Below, in pieces: positions 36,140 to 44,870 of a stretch of 46,079 nucleotides of DNA; the stretch's first letter is position 1, and each line of letters starts with the position of its first letter. Below the pieces are notes generated by a model. The model had not been told where the DNA came from. It searched no databases and was given only the letters and a program-made list of their open reading frames with translations. Both the position numbers and the translations under genes were made by a program. Source of the stretch: Eubacterium sp. (GTDB taxonomy: Bacteria > Bacillota > Clostridia > Lachnospirales > Lachnospiraceae); contig JAAWJJ010000022.1 of assembly GCA_022796875.1 (NCBI GenBank), positions 1-46,079 of the forward strand, in the 5' to 3' direction.

Positions 36140-37435
36140 CTACCAGATTTTTAATTCGTGAACCTGCCGTTCCAACTCATCCCGGAAATCAGGATGCGCA
36201 ATTTTAATCATGTTTTTCACACGATCCCTCATTGGCAGTCCGCGCAGCGGAGCAATTCCGTATTCGGTAACGATGTAATCAGCCGTATTTCGCGGAATCG
36301 TCACCGGTGATCCCGGAGTCAGAATCGGCTGTATTTTGGAAACGGTTCCGCCTTTTGCCGTAGAGGTAAGGGCGATGATGCCTCTTCCGCCTTTGGAGTG
36401 GAACGCGCCGTACGCGTAGTCCAAAGCGCCGCCGCTGCCGGAATATTGGCGGGGCCCCATGCTTTCTGAACAAATCTGCCCGGTAACGTCCACCTGGATT
36501 GCGGCATTTACGGATACCATATTGTCGTTTTGCGAAATGACAAACGGATGGTTGACCCATGCGGCGCGGCGGAGCATGATGGATTCGTTGTCTGCCATAT
36601 AGTCATATAACGCCTGATCGCCCCAGGCAAATGCGCCTACTGTTTTTCCGGTGTTAAAATTCTTCCGGGAGTTGTCCACTACGCCCGCCCGGAGCAGTTT
36701 GCCCATGGACGAGGTGATCATTTCCGTATGGATTCCCAGATGTTTGTGTCCCATTAAAGCTTCCCCAACTGCATTCGGCATACCGCCGATTCCCAGTTGG
36801 ATACAGTCGCCGTCATTGATTAATGATATTACATGCTGCGCAATCTGCTGATCGGTTTTTGAGGCAGGCGGGGCAGGGGCGTATCCCAGAGTATTGGTTT
36901 CTTCATAGATGTAGGTGGCTTTTTCAATCGGAATGGCCGTTTCACCATACACTTTTGGGATATTTTTATTCACTTCAAAGATAATTTTATCTGCGCTTTC
37001 CAAAGCTTCCAGGGACGTTTCCAGGTCGAAAGACAGATAAACGTTGCCAAATTCGTCCATCGGGGATACGCCGGCGACAAAAACGCTGGCCTTGCGTGCA
37101 GTAGCAACGCCGGTACCGCTGGAATGAAGATCCATCGGGCAGAAGTGGAAACGGCCCGTATCGTGGCCGGCCCGTCCGTCTTTATTGTAAAAATAGGTAT
37201 AAATATCGATATGGTCTTTCAGGGAATTATCCAGCATGACCTGATAATCGTCCATCATGAGCATTGTCCAGAGAGCGACATTTCTGACACGCGGGGCGAT
37301 CGTATGCAGGTTACGGATAAAGGAAGTTGGTTCGCAGCCGTAAATAGGAGTTACGATTGTATCGTTGGATTCAATCATGTCTAAAGCGCCTTGCAAAGTT
37401 CCCAGTTTTGATTGATAGATTTCCTGTTTTGTCAT
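36140..37435 (-). CDS. Acetyl-CoA hydrolase/transferase-family CoA-transferase (4-hydroxybutyrate/butyrate type)
   Basis: The 431-residue protein is a full-length family I CoA-transferase with the GIGGMPNAVGEAL glycine loop and the TEMITSSMG segment that holds the candidate catalytic Glu. The C-terminal DYIVTEYGIAPLRGL motif is also present. Such enzymes move CoA between acetyl- or butyryl-CoA and hydroxy- or short-chain acids. It follows the lactonase gene by 14 bases with GGAGG before the ATG, so the pair could open a lactone and activate the resulting hydroxy acid. The substrate is not determined. Confidence 0.88.
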   Translation of the reverse strand: MTKQEIYQSKLGTLQGALDMIESNDTIVTPIYGCEPTSFIRNLHTIAPRVRNVALWTMLMMDDYQVMLDNSLKDHIDIYTYFYNKDGRAGHDTGRFHFCPMDLHSSGTGVATARKASVFVAGVSPMDEFGNVYLSFDLETSLEALESADKIIFEVNKNIPKVYGETAIPIEKATYIYEETNTLGYAPAPPASKTDQQIAQHVISLINDGDCIQLGIGGMPNAVGEALMGHKHLGIHTEMITSSMGKLLRAGVVDNSRKNFNTGKTVGAFAWGDQALYDYMADNESIMLRRAAWVNHPFVISQNDNMVSVNAAIQVDVTGQICSESMGPRQYSGSGGALDYAYGAFHSKGGRGIIALTSTAKGGTVSKIQPILTPGSPVTIPRNTADYIVTEYGIAPLRGLPMRDRVKNMIKIAHPDFRDELERQVHELKIW

Positions 37436-37449
37436 AGCATACCTCCGTT

Positions 37450-38430
37450 TTATGCTCCAAAGAAATTTTGAGGGTTTGTAGTTACCATATGTTCCACCGT
37501 TTCAGGCGATAATCCCATTTTGATGAGGGCAGGCAAAATGTCTTCAAAAACATGTGTCCAGTTCCAGTTGGCCAGGTCTTTGGCATCCTGTTCGGAATAA
37601 ACCCACGGGTCGCCTAACATACGGATAATGCTGTCATGTGAAAGAATCAGGCGGTCGGCATATCCGCTTCCGGCAAGGCCTACGATTTCAGCTAAGCGGC
37701 GGCTTTCCGGCAGGGCGCCGGTAAATCCCTGGATGCCTAAGCGGTCGAATCCGCCGTAAACGCCCTGTTCCATTATTTTTAACAGTTCGTCCATGTCCGT
37801 GCAGTTGTCCAGATGTCCGATCATGATATGGTCCGCTTTCGCGCCGTATTCCGTCAGGCGTCTGGCCTGTTCGGATCCCATAGTCCCGTTTTGCGTATGG
37901 GTAATGATATGGACGTCTGTTTCGGCAGAAACACGGGCGGCAGCCTGTAAAAACAGGTCTTCGTATTCCGTGATCTGGTTTGCGCCTGTGGCAACTTTCA
38001 AAACTCCGGTTTTAATACCGGTATCACCGACACCTTCGGTTACTTCTTTTAACATCATCCGATAAATTTCTTCTTTTGCATTTCCGTATGCCATCCGGAA
38101 TTTGAAATATGCCGGAGCGCCCTCGCCCTCATAATAATACCCGGAACTGGCCACGATATTTACGCCGGATTTTTCTGAAACTTCTTTTAAAAAATCTACT
38201 TTCCGGCCGCAGTCCGCCGGAGTGGCGTCGACCACGGTCTGTAACCGGCAGCGTTCTTTGGCATCGTTCAAAACGGATACGCATTTGTCCATGGTTTGTT
38301 CCCACTGAAACGGGGCCAGGACTGCGCCCTCCCAGCCGGGATAACCAAAGAGCACATGCTGATGTGAAAGACAGCGGCCCAGCCGGTCTGCCGGAACAGG
38401 TCCGGTTACGGTTTGTATCATTTTGCTCAT
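37450..38430 (-). CDS. Phosphotriesterase-family hydrolase, probable lactonase
   Basis: The 326-residue TIM-barrel protein keeps the whole binuclear metal site: His23 and His25 (HQH), the carboxylated-Lys position Lys145 (GVLKVAT), His178, His206 and Asp266 (LSHDS). Family members hydrolyse lactones or, less often, phosphotriesters. Co-transcription with a CoA-transferase favours a lactone substrate. It is the first gene after a perfect sigma-54 promoter, with GGAGG before its ATG. Substrate and product are unknown. Confidence 0.88.
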   Translation of the reverse strand: MSKMIQTVTGPVPADRLGRCLSHQHVLFGYPGWEGAVLAPFQWEQTMDKCVSVLNDAKERCRLQTVVDATPADCGRKVDFLKEVSEKSGVNIVASSGYYYEGEGAPAYFKFRMAYGNAKEEIYRMMLKEVTEGVGDTGIKTGVLKVATGANQITEYEDLFLQAAARVSAETDVHIITHTQNGTMGSEQARRLTEYGAKADHIMIGHLDNCTDMDELLKIMEQGVYGGFDRLGIQGFTGALPESRRLAEIVGLAGSGYADRLILSHDSIIRMLGDPWVYSEQDAKDLANWNWTHVFEDILPALIKMGLSPETVEHMVTTNPQNFFGA

Positions 38431-38507
38431 AAAAATAATCCTCCCATTAAAAAAATTTGGTTCTTTTCACAGAATTTTTTCGCTGAAATAGTGATGTTTT
38501 TCTTATC

Positions 38508-38523
38508 TGCAAATACCGTGCCA
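38508..38523 (-). promoter_or_regulatory. Sigma-54 promoter of the lactonase/CoA-transferase operon
   Basis: On the minus strand this reads TGGCAC, GGTAT, TTGCA, an exact match to the RpoN -24/-12 consensus. It is 78 bases upstream of the lactonase ATG. Confidence 0.88.
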
Positions 38524-38720
38524 AAAAAGGAAAAGTAAAATTCCTACCTATTAAAGCATTTTTTATATCACAGGAAATACCGCGTCAGATGAAATACAGG
38601 AGTTTCGTCATTGCCGGGCGCAGGGAAGAAAATAGAATAAAAAGTAGCCATACAGGATAGAAAGTATACTTAAAATAAATGAAAAACAGGCATAAAAGAG
38701 GAAAAAGCGGCTCCAAAAAC
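38524..38720. promoter_or_regulatory. Shared upstream region with candidate activator site
   Basis: Between the two divergent sigma-54 promoters lies an imperfect dyad GATGAAA-N8-TTTCGTC (38588-38609), roughly midway and about 70-110 bases from each promoter, a normal distance for an enhancer-binding activator. No gene is encoded here. Confidence 0.45.
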
Positions 38721-38736
38721 TGGCATTGGTTTTGCT
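38721..38736 (+). promoter_or_regulatory. Sigma-54 promoter of the dehydrogenase/MFS operon
   Basis: TGGCAT, TGGTT, TTGCT keeps the GG-N10-GC spacing of RpoN promoters. It is 75 bases before the alcohol dehydrogenase ATG, almost mirror-symmetric with the promoter at 38508-38523. Confidence 0.8.
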
Positions 38737-38810
38737 CATTTATAAGTATCAATAAAACATGTCATGAAACGAACAGGAATGACAGGAGAAAGTAGGAGGA
38801 AAATCAAATT

Positions 38811-39938
38811 ATGGAAGGAACAATGAAAGCCTGGTTTATCACAGAACCTGGAAAAATGGAAATGAGAGAAGTGCCGATCCCAAAAATCGGACCGAAAGAC
38901 ATTCTTTTTAAAGTTTCTTATGCAGCCGTATGCGGAGGAGATCTACCGGCGTATGAAAAGGGAAGCTATCTTCAGCATTTTCCGATCACAACCGGACATG
39001 AATTTACCGGTTATGTAGTGGAAGTCGGAGAAGAAGTAGAAGGCATCGAACCGGGCCTGCGGTTTATGGGCACAAATCTGGAATGGTGCGGGGAGTGTGA
39101 AGCCTGCAAATCCGGAAACATGTTTGCCTGTGAGGATATTACGAAAAAAGGCCTTGGATTCGGGACAAACGGCGTATTTGCAGAATACAGCGTCATACAT
39201 AACGCAATGTTAAACGTCAGCGTTTATCCGCTGCCGGATAATATTAACGACCTGGAGGGTTCTACCTGCGAGCCAATGTGCGTAGGCGCTGGCGTTGCGG
39301 ATACGCTGGGAATCCAGGGAAATGAAACGATTGCCATTTACGGGGCAGGAATCATCGGGCAGAGTTTGTGCCAGGCGATCAAAGCGCAGTGGCCGGATAC
39401 AAAAATTGTTATGGTGAACCGTTCTCCGTTCAGGCTGGAACTGGCAAAAGAAAGCGGTGCAGATTATATCATCAGTTCCAAAGACAGGCCGGCAATCGAT
39501 CAGATGCGGGAAATGTTTGGGACGGCGAATTATACCTATCATTACGGAAAGAGCAGTGAAGCGGTCAATGTGGATATTGCTTTGGAAGTTACCGGAAATC
39601 CGGATATTGTCGCAGAGTGTTTCCATCTTGTAAAAAATTACGGAACCGTATGCCTGGTAGCAGGATACAGCGATGCCTACAGGGCTCCGATTGCTCCTGC
39701 CGACCTGTTTTTCAAAGCGATTAAATATGTACCTGGCCTGATGGGCAATTTCGGAAAATCGGTTCAGTATATGTCGGAAGGAAAATTCAAAACCACGCAC
39801 CTGATTACGCATGTATTCCCGTTAGAAGAACTTCCGGCGGCATTTGCAGCGGCAAAAGATACAAAAAACAGCTGTAAGGTATGTATCAAAGTGGATCCGA
39901 CGGCTCCTGATTATCCGTATAACAGACGGGATCAATAA
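38811..39938 (+). CDS. Zinc-dependent medium-chain alcohol/polyol dehydrogenase
   Basis: The 375-residue MDR enzyme has catalytic zinc ligands Cys41 and His63-Glu64 (GHE), a structural zinc lobe Cys93, Cys96, Cys99 and Cys107, and a Rossmann motif GAGIIGQSLCQ near residue 179. It would oxidise a hydroxyl group, or reduce a carbonyl, with NAD(P). The usual PGDRV turn reads PGLRF, a mild deviation. AGGAGG lies 10 bases before the ATG. It begins a sigma-54 operon with an SDR and two transporters. Confidence 0.9.
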   Translation: MEGTMKAWFITEPGKMEMREVPIPKIGPKDILFKVSYAAVCGGDLPAYEKGSYLQHFPITTGHEFTGYVVEVGEEVEGIEPGLRFMGTNLEWCGECEACKSGNMFACEDITKKGLGFGTNGVFAEYSVIHNAMLNVSVYPLPDNINDLEGSTCEPMCVGAGVADTLGIQGNETIAIYGAGIIGQSLCQAIKAQWPDTKIVMVNRSPFRLELAKESGADYIISSKDRPAIDQMREMFGTANYTYHYGKSSEAVNVDIALEVTGNPDIVAECFHLVKNYGTVCLVAGYSDAYRAPIAPADLFFKAIKYVPGLMGNFGKSVQYMSEGKFKTTHLITHVFPLEELPAAFAAAKDTKNSCKVCIKVDPTAPDYPYNRRDQ

Positions 39939-40090
39939 CAGACAGAAAAAGCAGGAAGCAAAAAGAATAACGGACAGAAAGAACAGGAAGCAGAAGAAAT
40001 AACGGACAGAAAGAACAGGAAGCAGAAGAAATAACGGACAGAAAGAACAGGAAACAGAAGAAATAACGGACAGAAAAAATAAGGAATAAA
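39935..40090 (+). repeat. 32-bp tandem repeat, about five copies
   Basis: Units start at 39935, 39967, 39999, 40031 and 40063, each beginning ATAACGGAC or a close variant (the first and last are degenerate). The array starts inside the alcohol dehydrogenase stop codon and fills the gap to the SDR gene. It is purine-rich on the plus strand, with no spacers, so it is not a CRISPR array. Confidence 0.92.
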
Positions 40091-40143
40091 TGAAACGGGA
40101 ACGGGATAAACAAACGGACAGGAAAGAATGTGAGGGAAAAGGT

Positions 40144-40878
40144 ATGGGAAATCATAAAGTGGCAATTGTTACAGGAGCGGGTTCCGGCGTAGGCCGCGCA
40201 GTCGCTCTGACAATGGCAAAAGAAGGATATAAACTGGTAGTAGTCGGCCGTTCGACGGGAAACACAACGGAAACGGCGAATATGGTGAAAGAACTCGGCG
40301 CGGAAGTGACTGCAGTGATCGCAGATATCGGTTCCGAGGCCGATACGATCAAATATGTGGATGCAGCGATACAGGCATATGGCCGTATTGACGTTTATGT
40401 AAACAGCGCGGCGCGGTTCCAGCCGTATATGCATATTCATGAAATTGACGAAGAACTGTTTGACGATATTATGAAAATCAATGTAAAAGGCGCATTTTTT
40501 GGCATGAAGCATGTGTTAAAGCATATGGTAGAGCAAAAGAGCGGCGTGATCGTGAACGTAGGCTCCATGGACGGGCTGCAGAGCGAACCTATGCTTGGAG
40601 CATACAGCACCAGCAAACATGCGATGGTGGGTCTTACAAAAAACGCGGCTACCGAGTACGGGCATATGGGAATCCGGACCTGCTGCGTCTGCCCAGGGGC
40701 AATTCAGACAAAGATGATTGCGGAAGTGCTTGAAACATTGGATCCGGAAGTATTAGGACCGATGAGGAGAGCCGCCGATCCGCAGGAAATTGCGGATGCC
40801 GTATGTTACCTGGCGTCAGATAAAGCAACTTATTTGAACGGAGCAATTATCCGTGCAAACGGGGGAAAAGGGCTTTAA
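40144..40878 (+). CDS. Short-chain dehydrogenase/reductase (SDR)
   Basis: A classical 244-residue SDR with cofactor motif TGAGSGVG (11-17 glycines), catalytic Ser141, Tyr154 and Lys158 (YSTSK) and the PGAIQTKM segment after the active site. The cofactor-binding region has VVGRS at the second strand, compatible with NADP. ATG 40144 is preferred to 40090, which lies at the repeat array, as GAGGG lies seven bases upstream. It probably handles the carbonyl/alcohol step next to the zinc dehydrogenase. Confidence 0.9.
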   Translation: MGNHKVAIVTGAGSGVGRAVALTMAKEGYKLVVVGRSTGNTTETANMVKELGAEVTAVIADIGSEADTIKYVDAAIQAYGRIDVYVNSAARFQPYMHIHEIDEELFDDIMKINVKGAFFGMKHVLKHMVEQKSGVIVNVGSMDGLQSEPMLGAYSTSKHAMVGLTKNAATEYGHMGIRTCCVCPGAIQTKMIAEVLETLDPEVLGPMRRAADPQEIADAVCYLASDKATYLNGAIIRANGGKGL

Positions 40879-40899
40879 ATCAAAAAACAAAGGAGAAAA

Positions 40900-42345
40900 A
40901 TGAAAACAGAAAAAAGTTGTGGGATTCCGGAACTGTCAGCCAAACAGAAAGTAATGATATTAATTGCGCTGGCGTTGGTATTTTTCTTTAACAACGGGGA
41001 TACGGCGCTGCTCAGTTCTGCGGCGCCGACAATCCTGGCCGATCTGGGACAGGCGGAATTATATGCGCTGATCTTCAGTGCAAAATTGTTGACAAACGCC
41101 GTGTTTATTTTGTTAAGCGGCAAACTTTCCGACCGATTTGGCAGACGGAATATTATGTTAATAGGTCTTGTATTTATTTTCATTGGATATCTGGGCGGTG
41201 GTTTCTCCAAAAGTATGGCGATGCTGATTGCTATGAGGGCTGTTACCGGAGTTGGTTCCGGACTTTCTTTCGGATTGGGGTATACGATTTTAGGCGATCT
41301 GTTTACGGGAAAATCTTACGGAGCAGGGTATATGGTGCAGATGGCTTCCAGTGCGGTCGCTTTGATCGGCGGCCCGATCCTGGGCGGTGTGCTGGCCACT
41401 TATCTGCCATGGAGTTTTTGTTTCTGGACGCTGGTTCCAATGACGGTATTGGCAATTATTTTCCTGATGGCTTTTTGCCCGAATTATAAGATCGATGCGA
41501 AAGACAGTAAACTGGACAGGGCGGGAATTGTTCTGTTTGCGTTGGCAATGAGTATCCTGTTATTCGCCCTGTCGGTAGTCGGAGGTTTCTTTCAATGGAC
41601 AAGTCCGCTTGTGCTCGGCTCCCTTTTGATCGCTGCAGTACTGCTGATTATATTTTTTGTGCATGAATCTAAAACAGAAAGAAATATTGCGATTTTTCCA
41701 GTGTCCTTATTTAAAAACAGGGCGATCAGCATTTCCTGTGTCGGGCAGTTATGCATGACGCTAAACAGCCTGTGCCTGTTAACCTATATTCTGTACTACG
41801 TGCAGAATGGAATGGGAAAATCGGCGGCAGTATCAGGAAACGTATTATCGACGATTTATATTGTCAGTACCCTGGTCGGGCTGTTTATTACGCGGAGAAT
41901 GGGAAAAGGAAACCGATATGGCTTCTGGGCAAGGTTCACTGTTTTAGGGGAGAGCGCTGCGCTGCTGCTTGTTGTGGCATTATTAAAACCGGAAATGTCT
42001 GTTCAGGCATTGATTGTGCTGATGATCGTGTATGGTATTTTTGCATCTGTAGAAAGCACGGCGTTTATTATGACGGCTCAGTCAAGTTTAAGTCCGCTTC
42101 GCATGGCGGTAGGCACGTCCTGCCTGACTTTTATTCAGGCAACCGCTTCTTTGCTCGGGACAGCGTTAGGCGGGACGATTATAAATAACAGCGGCGATTT
42201 CATCAAAGGAATGACAAATGTGTTCCTGTTTGCGGCGATTATTACGATCGTTGGCGCGGTAATCGTATGCGTGGGAATGCCAAACAAAGATTATATTGCC
42301 AGGCAGAGGGAGCTTGCAGTCAAAGAAGATGAAAAGACAGCATAA
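40900..42345 (+). CDS. MFS transporter, 14-helix DHA2-like
   Basis: The 481-residue membrane protein has the MFS A motif GKLSDRFGRRNIML after helix 2, the C-type motif VTGVGSGLSFGLGYTILGDLF in helices 4-5, and about 14 membrane helices as in EmrB/QacA-like families. AAAGGAG precedes its ATG. In this catabolic operon it could import substrate or export a by-product. DHA2 members are usually proton-driven exporters, so direction is uncertain. Confidence 0.85.
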   Translation: MKTEKSCGIPELSAKQKVMILIALALVFFFNNGDTALLSSAAPTILADLGQAELYALIFSAKLLTNAVFILLSGKLSDRFGRRNIMLIGLVFIFIGYLGGGFSKSMAMLIAMRAVTGVGSGLSFGLGYTILGDLFTGKSYGAGYMVQMASSAVALIGGPILGGVLATYLPWSFCFWTLVPMTVLAIIFLMAFCPNYKIDAKDSKLDRAGIVLFALAMSILLFALSVVGGFFQWTSPLVLGSLLIAAVLLIIFFVHESKTERNIAIFPVSLFKNRAISISCVGQLCMTLNSLCLLTYILYYVQNGMGKSAAVSGNVLSTIYIVSTLVGLFITRRMGKGNRYGFWARFTVLGESAALLLVVALLKPEMSVQALIVLMIVYGIFASVESTAFIMTAQSSLSPLRMAVGTSCLTFIQATASLLGTALGGTIINNSGDFIKGMTNVFLFAAIITIVGAVIVCVGMPNKDYIARQRELAVKEDEKTA

Positions 42346-42415
42346 CGGATTTGCTGTCAAAAGGATGAGGGAAGCAAAAGAAAGCGAAAGAAAGAGAAAG
42401 ATAAGGAGAGATAAC

Positions 42416-43795
42416 ATGAAAGAAAAAACAATTTCGGCCGGACGCAAATCTGCAGCGTTTATAGGATTGAGCATTATTGCGTTTATGGCGATGTTTTTGA
42501 TCAGCGGCGTCGGCGTATGGGCATATTCCGTCGCAGCCACATTTAATTCGGTGGAACAGGTAGGCATGATCTTTACGTTGGAAAGCGTCGTCCGTACCGT
42601 AATGATTCCGATCAGTGGTAAGATCGGAGAAAAAATGGGAAGAAAAAAACTTGTGGTATTTGCAGTGGCGCTTTACATAATCGCTTATGCGGTAGCGGCC
42701 GTTTCGCAGAACTTCTGGATGTTTACTATATCCAGAACGATTACAGGCTTTGCCTGGGGACTGTTCGTTATTAACCTGATTACGCTGGTTTCCGATATTT
42801 ACGGCCAGGATCAGGGGCCGAAGTACGCCGGAATCCTGCAGGCGCTTACCACGGTCGGAATGATTATATCCGGTCCGGTAGAGGGTGCGATCTGTGCAGT
42901 AAACTGGAGATTATTGTTTGCCATCAGTTTGCCGATTATGGTAGTTGCGTTAATTATCTGTATTATTGCCGTGCCAAAAGTCGAACCCGGGAAAGGGGAC
43001 GGCTCCAAAATGGATATCGGCGGCTGCGTATTTACCTGTGTGATGCTGATTCCGTTCTCATTGTCCATGAACTGGGGGAATATATACGGCTGGGGTTCGC
43101 CGCTTATCATTGCGCTGTTCGTAGTTACGGCTGTCGGCCTGGTGTTATTGCTGTTTGCCGAGAAGAAAGCGGTAAGCCCGATGTATCCGGCGAAACTTCT
43201 GAAGAATAAATATTATTTAAGCATCATCGTTTTAAGTTTTGCCTATTCTTTTGTGAACGGGTCGCAGATGTATGCGCCTACGTTTGCACAGTACGTACTG
43301 GAAATTAACAGTACGCTGACCGGTTTCTTAACTTTGCCGGGCCTGATTTTTGCAACGATTATCACGGCCGTGCTCGGAGGAATTGCGGCAAAGACTGGTA
43401 AATATAAAGGAATGACATGGTTTTGGACGATTCTTACCCTGGCCAGCGGCATCCTGCTGCTGTTTGTGAAACCTATGGTGGGCGTTGGCGCGATGTCGGC
43501 GTATGTATTCCTGATGGTTGCGCAGACTCCTCTCGGAGCGGCGAACGGCGTACAGCAGATTGTACCGTATACCTATCCGATGAAAGTATTAAAGCCGGAG
43601 GAACTGGCGGTAGGCATGTCGTTTATGGGACTGGCCGGCCCGCTGGGAATTAACCTGGCCAACGGTATTTGCGGCGGTATGATGAACGGCTCGGGCGGTT
43701 TGATGTCACTGTTCTATATTCCGATTGTTATGTCTGTAGTCATGATTATATTCACGATATTCTTTAAAGATGTAAAACAGGGCGATACGATCTGA
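42416..43795 (+). CDS. Second MFS transporter
   Basis: The 459-residue protein has an MFS A motif GKIGEKMGRKKLVVF and about 12-14 membrane helices, and is related to but clearly distinct from the preceding transporter. An upstream open extension to 42296 is rejected because AAGGAGAG sits just before ATG 42416 and the extension is strongly basic. Two adjacent MFS proteins may use different substrates, such as a compound and its product. Confidence 0.85.
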   Translation: MKEKTISAGRKSAAFIGLSIIAFMAMFLISGVGVWAYSVAATFNSVEQVGMIFTLESVVRTVMIPISGKIGEKMGRKKLVVFAVALYIIAYAVAAVSQNFWMFTISRTITGFAWGLFVINLITLVSDIYGQDQGPKYAGILQALTTVGMIISGPVEGAICAVNWRLLFAISLPIMVVALIICIIAVPKVEPGKGDGSKMDIGGCVFTCVMLIPFSLSMNWGNIYGWGSPLIIALFVVTAVGLVLLLFAEKKAVSPMYPAKLLKNKYYLSIIVLSFAYSFVNGSQMYAPTFAQYVLEINSTLTGFLTLPGLIFATIITAVLGGIAAKTGKYKGMTWFWTILTLASGILLLFVKPMVGVGAMSAYVFLMVAQTPLGAANGVQQIVPYTYPMKVLKPEELAVGMSFMGLAGPLGINLANGICGGMMNGSGGLMSLFYIPIVMSVVMIIFTIFFKDVKQGDTI

Positions 43796-43812
43796 CCGCT
43801 TTGGACAGAAAG

Positions 43813-43850
43813 AAAAGGGGCTGTGTGCTTGTTTTTAGCACACGGCCCCT
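43813..43850. terminator. Bidirectional terminator between convergent genes
   Basis: GGGGCTGTGTGCT (43817-43829) pairs with AGCACACGGCCCC (43837-43849), one mismatch. The minus-strand reading is followed by TTTTCTTTC, so it best serves lplA. The plus-strand operon may also use it. Confidence 0.75.
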
Positions 43851-43873
43851 GATTTATGCCGGAAACAAAAGAT

Positions 43874-44851
43874 TTAGAGAAGAAGTTCCGTTAACTGCTG
43901 CGCGTCGATGCCGTTCATGTAATAATTAATGTCAAACGCTTTCAATTGCGTGGACAGATTGTGGTCCAAATGCAGGCCGATCATGTTTTCTTCCAGTTCC
44001 CTCAGGTTTCCTTTCCCGAAAAAGTCGCCGGTGAAATGAATATCTTCAATCGTATTGTTTTTTGTCTGTACAAAAGCGGTCACCAGTCCTGCCGGAAACT
44101 TTTTCTCTGTTTTCATATTGTATTCCGGCGTATGGCCGTAATTCCATTCCCAGGTACTGTATTTGTCGTCGCGAAGTTTCTGGACTGCCGCCATGTCGCT
44201 TTCGGAAAACCGGATGTGTTCTAAAGGCGTATCTTTTCTGATGCTGTCTAAAAGAGCCGTTTTAAAGGCGTCCATCTTAATTGGCTGTGAGGCGTGGTCA
44301 TTGATGCAGGTAATCCGGGAACGGACGGATTTGACGCTTTTGGATTCAAATTTTGCTTCTTTTACTTTCAGGGCGTTTGATACGGTTTCCAGATTGGAAT
44401 CTAGCATAATACATCCATGGTGAAGTACGCGGCCATGCTTATAATACTGGGAATTTCCCGAGAACTTTGCTCCGTCAATGGTAATATCGTTCCTGCCGTT
44501 AAATTCGGCGTGTATCCCGAAATTCTCCAGGGTTCTGAGCACCGGTTTGATAAACAGGCGGAAATTAAAATCGGGATTTTTTTTCGCATCTATGATAAAA
44601 GTAAAATTCAGGTTTCCTTCGTCGTGGTATACCGCGCCGCCGCCGGACAGACGCCGGGCGATATGGATGTTATGATCTTTGACATAGATCTGATTGATTT
44701 CCTCCACAGGATTCTGGTACTTTCCGATGACGATCGTATTGGAATTTTGCCATAAGAGGAATACTGTGTCATCCGTGTATTTTTCAAACAGATATTCTTC
44801 TAATGCAAGGTTAAAATAAGGGTTTTTTAATGGCGATTCAAAATATAACAT
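43874..44851 (-). CDS. lplA: Lipoate-protein ligase A
   Basis: LplA attaches free lipoate to lipoyl domains of 2-oxoacid dehydrogenases and GcvH. The 325-residue protein has the ligase motifs ARRLSGGGAVYHDEGNLNF and DGAKFSGNSQYY with the adenylate-binding Lys, and the C-terminal accessory domain (about 245-325). An open frame extends to 45313 but overlaps the next gene and lacks homology there; AAGGAG precedes ATG 44851. It follows the metallo-beta-lactamase gene by 19 bases. No lipoyl-domain protein is in the window. Confidence 0.92.
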   Translation of the reverse strand: MLYFESPLKNPYFNLALEEYLFEKYTDDTVFLLWQNSNTIVIGKYQNPVEEINQIYVKDHNIHIARRLSGGGAVYHDEGNLNFTFIIDAKKNPDFNFRLFIKPVLRTLENFGIHAEFNGRNDITIDGAKFSGNSQYYKHGRVLHHGCIMLDSNLETVSNALKVKEAKFESKSVKSVRSRITCINDHASQPIKMDAFKTALLDSIRKDTPLEHIRFSESDMAAVQKLRDDKYSTWEWNYGHTPEYNMKTEKKFPAGLVTAFVQTKNNTIEDIHFTGDFFGKGNLRELEENMIGLHLDHNLSTQLKAFDINYYMNGIDAQQLTELLL

Positions 44852-44870
44852 AAGAGGCTCCTTTCGTGTT

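Noticed and set aside
39935..40090. Direct repeats of 32 bp as a CRISPR array
   Set aside because: The units are contiguous with no spacers and are degenerate at both ends; no cas genes are present.
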